DNA from: Paenibacillus solanacearum
Lineage (GTDB): Bacteria > Bacillota > Bacilli > Paenibacillales > NBRC-103111
NCBI RefSeq assembly: GCF_910593845.1
Contig: NZ_CAJVAS010000031.1
Coordinates: 1-64,000 of the forward strand
Length of the DNA: 64,000 nt
Reading direction: 5' to 3'
The notes under the pieces are model-generated. The model did no database searches. It saw nothing but the letters and a program-made list of their open reading frames with translations, and was not told the DNA's origin. Below are positions 26,867 to 35,298 of the stretch, piece by piece (position 1 is the stretch's first letter; every line of letters begins with the position of its first letter). The position numbers were made by a program, and so were the translations under genes.

Positions 26867-27557
26867 TGTGCCCATCCTCCAATGCATATACTTGATCGAC
26901 GATCTCCATGATGGCCGGGTCATGCGTTGTCAAAATGATCGTCATGCGCTCCTGCTGCACCAAATCTTTGAACACCTTCATCACCTGCAGCCCCATGCGG
27001 CTGTCGAGCTCCGCCGTCGGCTCATCGGCGAGCAGCAGCGAAGGCCGGTGCGCAATGGCCCGCGCAATCGCCACGCGCTGCTGCTCGCCCCCGGACAATT
27101 CAAACGGACGATGCTTCATCCTCGGCTTGAGGCCGACAAAATCGAGCGCCTGCTCGGCATATTCCCGCCGCTTGGAAGCGGCAATACCCGCGATCCGCAG
27201 CCCGAACTCGACATTCTCGTAAGCGGACATGTAAGGCACGAGCGCGAACGACTGGAAGATCAGACCGAGCTCTGTTCGGCGCAGCTCGTTGCGCTGCTTG
27301 TCGGACCACCCGGTAATGTCCTTCCCTTTGAAATAAATCGCGCCGTCCGTCGGCCGGTCGAGCGATCCGAGCATGTTAAGCAGCGTCGTTTTGCCCGAGC
27401 CGGACCGGCCCCTGAGCGCGACAAGGCGCCCGGGCGCGATGCTCAGATTCGCTCCGCGCAGCGCATGGACCGCCGCCGATCCTTTGCCGAACGTGCGCGT
27501 GACGCCGACGGCCTCGATAATCGGCTCGGTTTCAGGTAGACGATACGGAACATTCAA
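26850..27557 (-). CDS. ABC transporter ATPase (MacB/LolD type)
   Basis: A 235-residue ATPase with Walker A LRGRSGSGKTT near residue 40, Q-loop FQSFALVPYMS near 90, signature LSGGEQQRVA near 140, Walker B LLLADEPTAELD near 162 and H-loop LTTHDP near 195. TTG 27557 is the likely start with GAAGGGGG upstream; the longer frame runs through the terminator at 27621. First gene of the operon. It probably pairs with the downstream permease together with the second ATPase. Confidence 0.88.
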   Translation of the reverse strand: MNVPYRLPETEPIIEAVGVTRTFGKGSAAVHALRGANLSIAPGRLVALRGRSGSGKTTLLNMLGSLDRPTDGAIYFKGKDITGWSDKQRNELRRTELGLIFQSFALVPYMSAYENVEFGLRIAGIAASKRREYAEQALDFVGLKPRMKHRPFELSGGEQQRVAIARAIAHRPSLLLADEPTAELDSRMGLQVMKVFKDLVQQERMTIILTTHDPAIMEIVDQVYALEDGHIVEQG

Positions 27558-27620
27558 GATGCTTGCCCCCTTCCGATGTAAGCGTTCTCTATCTATTAGA
27601 GTAATGTTTGGAACGGCATA

Positions 27621-27658
27621 AAAAAAGACACCTTTTTGTTCGAAAAGGTGTCTTTTTG
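27621..27658. terminator. Strong bidirectional terminator between the regulator pair and the ABC operon
   Basis: AAAAAGACACCTTTT and AAAAGGTGTCTTTTT perfect arms around TGTTCG. It isolates the two-component genes from the ABC operon downstream on the minus strand. Confidence 0.9.
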
Positions 27659-27827
27659 TTGGATGAGCATTCGGGAGCCCGCCAGCATGCCGGATAAGCC
27701 CGGGACAGAGCGGACGGCATGCGGAGGATATTACCGTCAAGCCGTGCATAAAATGGACTTCCAGCTCTGTTGAAATAAATCCGGCCAATGACCCGAGCGT
27801 GATGCCGCGTTCGTTCCTTCTGCCGGC

Positions 27828-29393
27828 CTACAGCTGGTCCACATATTCCTTCGGCGTACAGCCAACCATTCGCTTGAACGTTTTGGCGAACGCCTTCGCA
27901 TCGTTGAAGCCGACTTCCTCGGCGATTTCGTACACTTTGCGGTCCCCGCTCTTCAGCAGCTTCTTCGCCGCGTCCATGCGGATGCGGGTCAATGCCTCGG
28001 ATAAAGATTGTCCCGTCTCCTTGCCGTACAGATCGCTGATATAGCTGCGGCTTAGCCTGACATGGTCGGCAATATCCGTCGTGCTGATCGGTAAATGGTA
28101 ATGGGCCTGCATATATTCGTAAGCTTTGCGGATAAAAGGGTTGCGCGATTCCATCCATTCATATCCCGATCCGCTCAGCAGCTCAAGCAGACCGGTCATC
28201 GCGGTCTCCGTCTCCCGAAGCAGCGTCTCAATCCGCAGATGCCGCCGCGGCGCTTCCGGCGACAAGTGCGCTCTGGCGAACTCGTTCAGATCGAGTCCTT
28301 CGTTATGCTGACGCGCAAAAGCGGCGGAGAGGCTGAGCAGCTCCTGAAAATAATCGTACACGAGCTCGGAGGCCGGCCGGCGCGTCCGGATTCGGCTGCC
28401 GATTTCCGCCAACGCATGCATCACCGCTTCGCCGTTGCCTCCGGAGAGTGCCCGCAAGAGGTTATGCTTTTCCGCATGCGGAAGCAGTCCCTCCTCTTCC
28501 GCTCTCCCGTTCTCCTCCGTTATCCACCCGTCTCCATAAAAGAAATGCTCCCGCTCGCTGCGGTGCCGCATCAGGGCGCCCCGCAATCCCCCGATGCCGC
28601 GAATTCCCGGGACGACGCTTATATGACTGGACGTAACCAGCGACGCCGCCCGCTGCTCCGCCAGCCGCTGCAGCGCGGCAACCGCCTGCTCTGGCCGAAG
28701 CCTCTCATCCGGCGTTTCCGAGGCCGTGTGCTCCGCGAAGATAAACATTGCTTGGCGCTCGCTCCATGGAATGACTGCGATGGCGTCGGAAGATGACCAG
28801 TCCGCTGCTGTCCAGGGCACGCCGGCAGCCAAATAAACCATGCAGCTGGTATATGTACCGGAGACGGCCTCCAGCTGCCGAACCAGACGTCCGAACGACG
28901 CCTCGTCCGGCGGCGTGTCCGCTTCCAGCATACGGCGCAGCTCCGCTCCGGCCTGCGATTGCCGGGATCGCTCCAGTTGGCTGCGGAAGCGGATCAGCTC
29001 CTCCGCTTCCGCACGTTCGCGCGCCAGCGCTTCCTTCGCTTCGCGCAGCACGGCGGCCAGACTCTCCGGCTCCATCGTCGGCTTCAATATATAGTCCCGC
29101 GCACCGAGCTTCATCGCTTCCTTTACGCATTGAAAATCGTCCAAGCAGCTCAGGACGACGATCGCAACGCGCGGTGTCCCGCCGCTGAGCTTCCGTACGA
29201 GCTCCAGCCCGTCCATACGGGGCATGAGGATGTCGGTCACGACGATATCGACCTCACCGGCCTGCACCGCTTCCCACGCCTCCATGCCGTCCTCCGCTTC
29301 TCCATACCACCGGAGCCCTTCCGATTCCCAATCGACCATCGTCCGAAGCACCTGGCGAATAATCGGCTCGTCATCCACAACCAACACGTTCAT
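27828..29393 (-). CDS. YesN-type response regulator with AraC DNA-binding domain
   Basis: A 521-residue regulator. The receiver domain (1-120) has the acidic pair in VVDDEP, phospho-acceptor Asp in VTDILMPRMD near residue 55 and the conserved Lys in DYILKPT near 105. A long central linker follows, and a C-terminal double HTH (about 420-520) ends with GFNDAKAFAKTFKRMVGCTPKEY. It is encoded directly after its sensor kinase (three bases apart). Such regulators usually drive a neighbouring transporter operon. Confidence 0.93.
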   Translation of the reverse strand: MNVLVVDDEPIIRQVLRTMVDWESEGLRWYGEAEDGMEAWEAVQAGEVDIVVTDILMPRMDGLELVRKLSGGTPRVAIVVLSCLDDFQCVKEAMKLGARDYILKPTMEPESLAAVLREAKEALARERAEAEELIRFRSQLERSRQSQAGAELRRMLEADTPPDEASFGRLVRQLEAVSGTYTSCMVYLAAGVPWTAADWSSSDAIAVIPWSERQAMFIFAEHTASETPDERLRPEQAVAALQRLAEQRAASLVTSSHISVVPGIRGIGGLRGALMRHRSEREHFFYGDGWITEENGRAEEEGLLPHAEKHNLLRALSGGNGEAVMHALAEIGSRIRTRRPASELVYDYFQELLSLSAAFARQHNEGLDLNEFARAHLSPEAPRRHLRIETLLRETETAMTGLLELLSGSGYEWMESRNPFIRKAYEYMQAHYHLPISTTDIADHVRLSRSYISDLYGKETGQSLSEALTRIRMDAAKKLLKSGDRKVYEIAEEVGFNDAKAFAKTFKRMVGCTPKEYVDQL

Positions 29394-29396
29394 GCG

Positions 29397-31109
29397 CTAT
29401 CCCCCGATTTGATGGATCGGCAGCGTCAGCCGGCATACGGTCCCTTCGCCGGGCTTCCCGATCATATGCAGATGATATCCGCTGCCGTAGTAGAGCCTGA
29501 TTTTCTCCCGAATATGCCGCACGCCGATACCGCTCATCCGCTCGCGGACCCCGGCAGCGCCAAGCGCATCCGCCTTCTCCGGCTTAGCCTCGATCAGGCC
29601 GATCCCGTTGTCTTCGACCTCGCAAATCAGCAGGCTGCGCTTCAGGTCCAGGCTGACGCTCACCCGGATCCAGCCTTCCCGCTTGGCCGGCTCGATGCCG
29701 TGAACGATCGCGTTCTCCACGAGCGGCTGAAGCAGCATGCACGGCAGCAAGCAGTCATTCGCTCCCGCTTCGACCGTGCATGCCAGCCGTATTTTATCGC
29801 CGTAACGAAATCGCTGAATTTCCATATAATCTTGAAGCAAGCCGATTTCTTCTTTAATGGTAATGAAATCGCCTTTTTTTCCGAGACTCGCCTGCAGCAG
29901 CCGTACAAGCGCGGTGACTGCCTCAGAAATTTGCGGCGTCTTATGAAGCTTGGCCACCCACTTGATCGTGTTGAGCGTATTGTACAAAAAGTGCGGATTG
30001 AGCTGGTATTGCAGCGCTTCCATTTCCGCCTCTTTCTTGAGCGCTTCTTCCCGCTTCACCTGGCGGATCAGCTCCTCCAGCCGGTTCAGCATCTGGTTGT
30101 AACTGCCGCCGAGATCCTGCAGGGTACTGCTTTTCCCGACCCAATACGCCTTCCAATCGCCGCGTTCCGCCCGCTTCATCAATTGTCTCAGATGCTCGAC
30201 CGGTGCTTGATAATAACGCCTGTACAAGAAGGCACTTGCTGCGCAGGCGGCCAGCAGCGTCAGCGTAAAGACAAGCGCCAGCGGCACGGCGCCGCGGCTG
30301 CCCGTCAGCAAGCCCGGAGGCGTCATCTCCGCGCGCGAATACCAGACCGCTTGCGGAAGCTCCAGCAGCTTCTGGGACACGAAACGGCCGCGGTCCCAGT
30401 AGTCGAAGCTGCCCCGCTCCGTGCCCGGACCTGGCCGGGCTATCGCCGGTTGTTCCGCCGCTTGGTACCGGTACAGCAGCTGACCGCGCTCGTTAAATAC
30501 GGCCATGCCGCTGAGCAGCTGCTCTCCCGCCGCATCCTTCAACAGACGCGCGGTATTCAGCGACAGCGAGACCGTCCCTTTCACCACGCCGGTTCCTCTC
30601 TCCGTAATCGGCATGACATACATCAGTTCCTTGACCGGTTCCGACTCGCGTCCGGTCGTATTCGAGACGGCATACAGCAGCCTTTCATTGCGAGCGATCG
30701 CAGGAATCATGCGCGTGCCGAGCGCCGAACCTTCACTTCCCGCTTGATTGCACAGCGAGAGGCCCGCCTCGTCCTGCGTCACGCACAATTCCGAAATATA
30801 AGGAAACTGGGCTGCCTGGCGGCGAATCAGCGCGTCCAGCGCGTCCCTGTCTCCCGGCTCCTCCGATTCCCGGCTGAATCCGCTTTCGGCAAATCGCCGA
30901 ACGGCACCGTCGGCGGCGAGCAGCCGGATCGTGCGGTCCAGCTCCAATACCGTCTGCTGCAGCCGCTGCGCGATTTGTTCATGCGTCCAGCGCATCTGCC
31001 GCTCCGTCTGTTCGCGGACCAGGGAAGCCGCCTGCATGTACACCAGAACTGCGGCGCCGGTCAATAGGAGCGTGCATACCGCTCCGATGTAAATAAGCAA
31101 ACGAAGCAT
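29397..31109 (-). CDS. YesM-type sensor histidine kinase
   Basis: A 570-residue membrane kinase: helix at 5-27, extracellular sensor (28-275), second helix near 277-295, HAMP-like segment, then the His-kinase domain. The H-box His is in QLNPHFLYNTLN near residue 372 and the ATP-binding N box in LVENAIVHG near 470, with G-box DNGIGL near 505. The extracellular domain resembles the dCache type common in Paenibacillus. Start has GGGAG upstream. Partner of the AraC-type regulator. Ligand unknown; carbohydrate sensing is typical of this family. Confidence 0.93.
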   Translation of the reverse strand: MLRLLIYIGAVCTLLLTGAAVLVYMQAASLVREQTERQMRWTHEQIAQRLQQTVLELDRTIRLLAADGAVRRFAESGFSRESEEPGDRDALDALIRRQAAQFPYISELCVTQDEAGLSLCNQAGSEGSALGTRMIPAIARNERLLYAVSNTTGRESEPVKELMYVMPITERGTGVVKGTVSLSLNTARLLKDAAGEQLLSGMAVFNERGQLLYRYQAAEQPAIARPGPGTERGSFDYWDRGRFVSQKLLELPQAVWYSRAEMTPPGLLTGSRGAVPLALVFTLTLLAACAASAFLYRRYYQAPVEHLRQLMKRAERGDWKAYWVGKSSTLQDLGGSYNQMLNRLEELIRQVKREEALKKEAEMEALQYQLNPHFLYNTLNTIKWVAKLHKTPQISEAVTALVRLLQASLGKKGDFITIKEEIGLLQDYMEIQRFRYGDKIRLACTVEAGANDCLLPCMLLQPLVENAIVHGIEPAKREGWIRVSVSLDLKRSLLICEVEDNGIGLIEAKPEKADALGAAGVRERMSGIGVRHIREKIRLYYGSGYHLHMIGKPGEGTVCRLTLPIHQIGG

Positions 31110-31256
31110 GTCGTTCCGTCTCCCGTGATGCGACTTAAGAAAACTTTCTGATCAAAGCCAAGGCCTAAACGATGGAGCGCCATTCGCTCTGCACCGGTGC
31201 TTCTCCCCCAAGCTCCGGGTCATCCAACTCCGATGAAATCGTATTCATCCGTTGTA

Positions 31257-31296
31257 CAACAAAGCCCGTGGGGCTAGATGCCCACGGGCTTTGTTG
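31257..31296. terminator. Terminator downstream of the Cys-cluster gene
   Basis: CAACAAAGCCCGTGGG and CCCACGGGCTTTGTTG perfect arms around a short loop, 95 bases past the 92-residue protein gene. The rest of 31110-31391 holds no gene I can support. Confidence 0.7.
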
Positions 31297-31391
31297 ACCG
31301 GGTGGTCGGCGGCACATTCATCCGAGCGGAAAGAACGCCTCGCCTCGGCCGAAACGACGGCCGTGACCCGACCCGCACCGGTATCGACCGA

Positions 31392-31670
31392 TTAAGGGGT
31401 TCCCGCCATCTCCAGTGCCTGAGACGAGATTTCCTCTTTGAATTTGGTCATGCAGTTGCAAAGGAAGTCTTTGCGGCAAATCGGGCACGGTTCTTTTAAC
31501 AGTCGGTTAATATGCGTCGGCACGGTTGCGCCTTCCACATCTTTACCGTAAATTAGACGGCAAACCGTACGATCTTTCAATTGCGCTACAATTTCAAACA
31601 ATCCGGTTTTCGGATTGTTGCTTACGATTTTGGCATCGACGACCTGGGGTTGATATGCCAAGTTGAGCAC
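31392..31670 (-). CDS. Small Cys-cluster hypothetical protein
   Basis: A 92-residue soluble protein. Near the C-terminus it has a four-cysteine cluster, EPCPICRKDFLCNC, which could bind zinc. The N-terminal half predicts beta strands (VVDAKIVSN, FEIVAQLK, TVCRLIYG). It has its own upstream region and a following terminator, so it is probably monocistronic. Function unknown. Confidence 0.7.
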   Translation of the reverse strand: MLNLAYQPQVVDAKIVSNNPKTGLFEIVAQLKDRTVCRLIYGKDVEGATVPTHINRLLKEPCPICRKDFLCNCMTKFKEEISSQALEMAGTP

Positions 31671-31731
31671 CTCTTTCGAATATGTATTGGCATCTTGGGT
31701 TAGGTTGTACTAAGAATGATATCGCTTTTTA

Positions 31732-32517
31732 TTACTTGCCGTCAAGCAAATTGCCGAGGCCTCCCAGGATGCTGCCTTCTTCCTTGCGTCCGCCCGGCCC
31801 CGCCGCGCTGATGACACGGTCGGCCAAACGGCTGAACGGAAGCGATTGAATCCATACGCGTCCCGGTCCGCGCAATGTTGCAAAGAACAGTCCTTCACCG
31901 CCAAACAGCGCGGTCTTGATTCCTTTGACGAACTCGATATCATAATCGATATCCTGCGTCATGGCGACGAGACACCCGGTGTCGACGCGAATCATTTCGC
32001 CCGGCTGCAGTACGCGCTCGCAAATCGCGCCCCCTGCATGAACGAACGCGAGGCCGTCTCCTTCGATCTTTTGCATAATAAAGCCTTCGCCGCCGAAAAA
32101 GCCCGCTCCGAGCTTGCGCTGGAAGTCGATGCCGATCGATACGCCTTTGGCCGCGCACAAAAAGGAATCTTTCTGGCAAATCAGCTTGCCGTCAAGCGTC
32201 GTCAAATCCATCGGCAAAATGCGCCCCGGATACGGGGAAGCGAAGCTGACGCTTTCCTTGCCGCGGCCCCGGTTCGTGAACAGCGTCATGAACAAGCTTT
32301 CGCCGGTCAGCAGACGCTTGCCTGCGCCGAACAGCTTGCCCATCAGCCCCGACCCTTGATTGCTGCCGTCGCCGAAGATCGTTTCCATTTGAATGTTTTG
32401 ATCCATCATCATCATGCTGCCCGCTTCGGCGACTACGCTTTCTCCGGGATCCAGTTCAATCTCCACGTACTGCATTTCGGTTCCGCTAATGCGGTAATCA
32501 ATTTCATGAGCGTTCAT
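31732..32517 (-). CDS. AIM24/TIGR00266-family protein
   Basis: A 261-residue protein of the TIGR00266 (AIM24) group, recognisable by the N-terminal ISGTEMQYVEIELDPGESVV segment, Met-rich GSMMMMD, the glycine-rich GEGFIMQKIEGDG block and the FGGEGLFFATLRGPG block near residue 210. These proteins form large beta-barrel-like trimers; molecular function is unclear. AAGGAGTG precedes the ATG. It reads in the same direction as purT upstream but a 169-base gap with a hairpin separates them. Confidence 0.85.
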   Translation of the reverse strand: MNAHEIDYRISGTEMQYVEIELDPGESVVAEAGSMMMMDQNIQMETIFGDGSNQGSGLMGKLFGAGKRLLTGESLFMTLFTNRGRGKESVSFASPYPGRILPMDLTTLDGKLICQKDSFLCAAKGVSIGIDFQRKLGAGFFGGEGFIMQKIEGDGLAFVHAGGAICERVLQPGEMIRVDTGCLVAMTQDIDYDIEFVKGIKTALFGGEGLFFATLRGPGRVWIQSLPFSRLADRVISAAGPGGRKEEGSILGGLGNLLDGK

Positions 32518-32635
32518 GATCCCACTCCTTCAAGTTCGTTGATTCGATCCGTTCAAATTCGATCGTTCTGGCCGTCCATTCGATGGAAGCTGCGGGATTT
32601 CGTTGAAGCTTCCGCGTAATCCATACGTTATGCAA

Positions 32636-32674
32636 TCCAGCGCGGTTTCATTCTGGAGCAGTCTCCGCGCTGGA
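32636..32674 (-). terminator. Hairpin after purT
   Basis: TCCAGCGCGG and CCGCGCTGGA perfect arms with a 19-base loop, 13 bases past the purT stop on the minus strand. It has no T-run, so it may act weakly or as an mRNA end stabiliser. Confidence 0.45.
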
Positions 32675-32686
32675 CGCATTCATTCA

Positions 32687-33868
32687 TTATTCCGTGTATT
32701 CGATCCGCAAGCAGGACGCCACTTCTTTCGCTTGCTTCCGCGCCTGCTCGACATCGTCGGAGGAGCTCAGCGCAACCGCCATCCGGCGTCCGACTTTCGT
32801 CTCCGGCTTACCGAACACGCGCACCTGCGAATTCGGCACGGCGAGCGCCTCTTCCAATCCGCCGATACGGAACTTTGCGGACTCGCGGTCCGCCTTCAGC
32901 GTATACGAAGCGCCCGGCGTCAGCAGCCGGATCGATGGAATCGGGAACCCTAGAATCGCCCGCACATGCAGCGCGAATTCAGACAAGTCCTGCGTAGCCA
33001 TCGTCACCATCCCCGTATCGTGGGGCCGCGGGCTCACTTCGCTGAAATATACTTTGTCCGGCGCGAGGAATAATTCGACGCCATAAATCCCGGTGCCGCC
33101 CAGCGCCTCGGTAATTGCGCCGGCGATGTGTTCCGCCTCGCGGATTTGCGCTTCGCTCATGTCATGGGGCTGCCACGATTCGATATAATCCCCGTCCTTC
33201 TGAATATGGCCGATCGGCGCGCAGTATGTCGTACCGGACACAGAGCGGACGGTGAGCAGCGTAATTTCCGAATCGAAGCGAATGAACTCTTCCACGATGA
33301 CACGCGTCATTTTCGCGCGCCCGCCTTCCATCGCGTAGTTCCACGAATGCTCCACGTCGTCCGGCGTACGGCATACGCTCTGCCCTTTGCCGGAGGAGCT
33401 CATGATCGGCTTAATAACGCATGGCGTACCGATCTCGGCGACAGCGGCCTTCAGCTCTTCCAGGCTGTCGGCAAACGCATATTTCGCCGTCGGCAAGCCC
33501 AGCGTCTCCGATGCAAGACGGCGGATGCCTTCGCGGTCCATGGTCAGCCGGGCGGCGTTGGCCGTGGGAACGACCCGGTAGCCTTCCCGTTCGAGTTCGA
33601 CAAGCGTTTGCGTCGCGATGGCTTCGATCTCCGGCACGATCAAATCAGGCCGCTCCTGCTCAATGATCCGGCGCAGTTCCTCCCCGTCGAGCATATGTAT
33701 GACATAAGAGCGATGAGCAACTTGCATGGCAGGTGCCGAGGCGTACCGGTCGACTGCGATCGTCTCGACACCCAGCCGCTGCGCTTCGATGATGACTTCT
33801 TTTCCAAGTTCGCCCGAGCCGAGCAGCATCATTTTTTTAGCTTGTCCCGATAAGGGAGCTCCGTACAT
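32687..33868 (-). CDS. purT: Formate-dependent GAR transformylase
   Basis: Makes formyl-GAR in purine synthesis from formate, ATP and glycinamide ribonucleotide, bypassing the folate-dependent PurN. The 393-residue ATP-grasp protein shows the N-terminal LLGSGELGKEV nucleotide site, the central IKPIMSSSGKGQS loop, EEFIRFDSEITLLTVR, the metal-binding GVELFLAPDKVYFSEVSPRPHD and the C-terminal GGLEEALAVPNSQVRVFGKPE. Length is normal. AGGAGG lies before the ATG. Monocistronic with a clear promoter. Confidence 0.95.
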   Translation of the reverse strand: MYGAPLSGQAKKMMLLGSGELGKEVIIEAQRLGVETIAVDRYASAPAMQVAHRSYVIHMLDGEELRRIIEQERPDLIVPEIEAIATQTLVELEREGYRVVPTANAARLTMDREGIRRLASETLGLPTAKYAFADSLEELKAAVAEIGTPCVIKPIMSSSGKGQSVCRTPDDVEHSWNYAMEGGRAKMTRVIVEEFIRFDSEITLLTVRSVSGTTYCAPIGHIQKDGDYIESWQPHDMSEAQIREAEHIAGAITEALGGTGIYGVELFLAPDKVYFSEVSPRPHDTGMVTMATQDLSEFALHVRAILGFPIPSIRLLTPGASYTLKADRESAKFRIGGLEEALAVPNSQVRVFGKPETKVGRRMAVALSSSDDVEQARKQAKEVASCLRIEYTE

Positions 33869-33937
33869 AAAGATATTCCTCCTAGTAGGTCCATTGAATG
33901 AGTGCGAGCAAATCGTTCCATTTTTTTGCCTAACGCT

Positions 33938-33966
33938 TTTATACTGTAAAAGACAGCTTTTTTCAA
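33938..33966 (-). promoter_or_regulatory. Promoter of purT
   Basis: On the minus strand: TTGAAA (33966-33961), 17-base spacer, TATAAA (33943-33938), about 70 bases upstream of the start. No PurBox-like pair was recognised. A separate CCAAATTTGG palindrome lies at 33997-34006, upstream of the -35. Confidence 0.65.
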
Positions 33967-34085
33967 CCCAAATTTATGCAATGTACGCCGGACGCCCCAA
34001 ATTTGGAGCAAATATGTGATAGCAGGGCCCAGCTCCCCGCTCCGCAAGTCGAATCGTTAGGGAATTCGCCGTTTTTGTGTTAAAA

Positions 34086-34111
34086 TAATAGTAGATTACT
34101 ATTAGTTAGTG
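34086..34111. promoter_or_regulatory. Perfect palindrome upstream of the HxlR regulator
   Basis: TAATAGTA, GAT, TACTATTA is a perfect 8-3-8 inverted repeat (34086-34104). The TACT of its right arm also starts a TACT-N7-AGTG element (34097-34111), one base from the TACT-N7-AGTA spacing that I recall for YodB/CatR-type operators. Likely binding site for the regulator encoded downstream. Confidence 0.55.
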
Positions 34112-34128
34112 TGTTGTTACAAAAAAGC

Positions 34129-34163
34129 TTACATTTGTCAAGTAGCTTATGCTAAAATGTAAT
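34129..34163 (+). promoter_or_regulatory. Promoter of the HxlR gene overlapped by an inverted repeat
   Basis: TTGTCA (34135-34140), 17-base spacer, TGTAAT (34158-34163). TTACATTT (34129-34136) and AAATGTAA (34155-34162) form perfect inverted arms over both promoter boxes. Confidence 0.55.
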
Positions 34164-34181
34164 GTAAAGAGGTGAAAGGCA

Positions 34182-34496
34182 ATGGCAGATCAACTGCATT
34201 CCATGTGTCCCAAATTTGAAGCCGCCTTCGAAATTCTCGGCAAACGCTGGACCGGACTGATCATCCGCGTGCTGCTGCAAGGGCCATGCCGGTTCAAAGA
34301 TATATCCGAAATGATTCCCGGAATGAGCGACCGGATGCTGGCCGAGCGATTTAAAGAATTGGAAGCGGCCGGTCTGATCTCCCGTCATGTATATCCCGAA
34401 ACGCCGGTACGAATCGAATACGAGCTTACGGAAAAAGGAAAAGCGCTTCGTCCCGTGATGGACGAAGTGCAGCAATGGGGAGAGACGTGGGTATAG
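34182..34496 (+). CDS. HxlR/DUF24-type redox-sensing-like regulator
   Basis: A 104-residue winged-helix protein of the HxlR (MarR/DUF24) group. The family signature FEILGKRWTGLIIR lies at residues 16-29, then RFKDISEMIPGMSDRMLAERFKEL for the recognition region, and a wing with RIEYELTEKG. A single conserved cysteine stands at residue 9, where YodB, CatR and HypR carry their redox-sensing cysteine. AGAGGTGAAAGG precedes the ATG. Two palindromes in its upstream region suggest autorepression. It sits divergently to purT, with no obvious target gene adjacent. Confidence 0.88.
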   Translation: MADQLHSMCPKFEAAFEILGKRWTGLIIRVLLQGPCRFKDISEMIPGMSDRMLAERFKELEAAGLISRHVYPETPVRIEYELTEKGKALRPVMDEVQQWGETWV

Positions 34497-34497
34497 T

Positions 34498-34530
34498 TCC
34501 CGCGTCCCTTTTTTCCTTCAAGGACGCGCC
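34498..34530. terminator. Hairpin between convergent genes
   Basis: CGCGTCC (34501-34507) and GGACGCG (34522-34528) perfect arms with a T-rich loop; there is little T-run outside, so termination strength is uncertain. Confidence 0.4.
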
Positions 34531-34536
34531 CGGCCT

Positions 34537-34758
34537 TTAATGATACGTCGGCTCCGCGATATTCGTGACCGGGTAATAGTGCAGCGGCTGCCCGCAAACG
34601 GGACATGTCTCTGCGCCTTCCCGGTCGCCGAGCGCGTTCATGAACATGGAAAAAGAAAAAGACGATTCATGATTGATCGTCTGAATAATATCGATATGAT
34701 CCGTATATGCGCAGCCGGCGGTATTGCAGCAAGCGCGCACTTTATAACAGCTGTTCAC
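34537..34758 (-). CDS. Small Cys-rich protein with a zinc-ribbon-like pair
   Basis: A 73-residue protein from GTG 34758, with AAGGAGG about ten bases upstream. It carries CYKVRACCNTAGC near the N-terminus and CPVCGQPLHYYP near the C-terminus, suggesting a metal-binding fold. The longer open frame adds residues with no ribosome site. I do not recognise the family. Confidence 0.55.
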   Translation of the reverse strand: MNSCYKVRACCNTAGCAYTDHIDIIQTINHESSFSFSMFMNALGDREGAETCPVCGQPLHYYPVTNIAEPTYH

Positions 34759-34866
34759 GAGATCCACGCCTCCTTCCAAGATACAGTGCCGCGGCCTACC
34801 GCGGTTGCTCTTCTTGGTATTTCCATCGGCTCGGATCGTCATGCATCTATGTTTTCATGTATGATT

Positions 34867-35061
34867 TCAATGCATTATGGCGTCTTCCCGTTTCCGGAGA
34901 GGACACGAGCGGTTCATGGCTTGAACGATCAGCTTGTCCAGCTCCATGCTCTTCTCCAGCACGTTCGCGTCCGTGAGAGCGAAGCCTTGCCCGTTGACAA
35001 GCGAGTCCAGATCGTCGATACAACTGCGAATTTGCCGTTCCAAATGTTCACAGATTAACAT
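34867..35061 (-). CDS. Spo0E-like aspartyl-phosphate phosphatase
   Basis: A 64-residue helical hairpin protein. The Spo0E-family signature appears as KSMELDKLIV near residue 45, and the first helix reads LERQIRSCIDDLDSLV. Spo0E proteins dephosphorylate Spo0A-P and delay sporulation. ATG 35061 has GAAGGGGG upstream; the longer frame is not supported. It lies just upstream of and divergent from an orphan OmpR-type regulator, but a functional link is not shown. Confidence 0.85.
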   Translation of the reverse strand: MLICEHLERQIRSCIDDLDSLVNGQGFALTDANVLEKSMELDKLIVQAMNRSCPLRKREDAIMH

Positions 35062-35298
35062 ATGCTTGTCCCCCTTCATACATACTTGAATTTGAAAGAC
35101 GCGATGTCTCGGATGGCGGATGTTCTTTATAAAGGATAACTCAGGCTGCTCCTGCCCGTCCCTGTGCGAGCAAGTCGTCCTTCCTTCAATCGGCTTTCTA
35201 ATGCTTATTATGAACGGCAAACGTTTAATAAGTTGTAACCCGCTGTTTTCCGGCAATGAATTTTTTTAACATTTTCCTAACAATTCGAGGTGAAACGG

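Noticed and set aside
28959..31067. 702-residue + frame across the two-component genes
   Set aside because: Shadow of the sensor kinase and regulator, which show all catalytic motifs.
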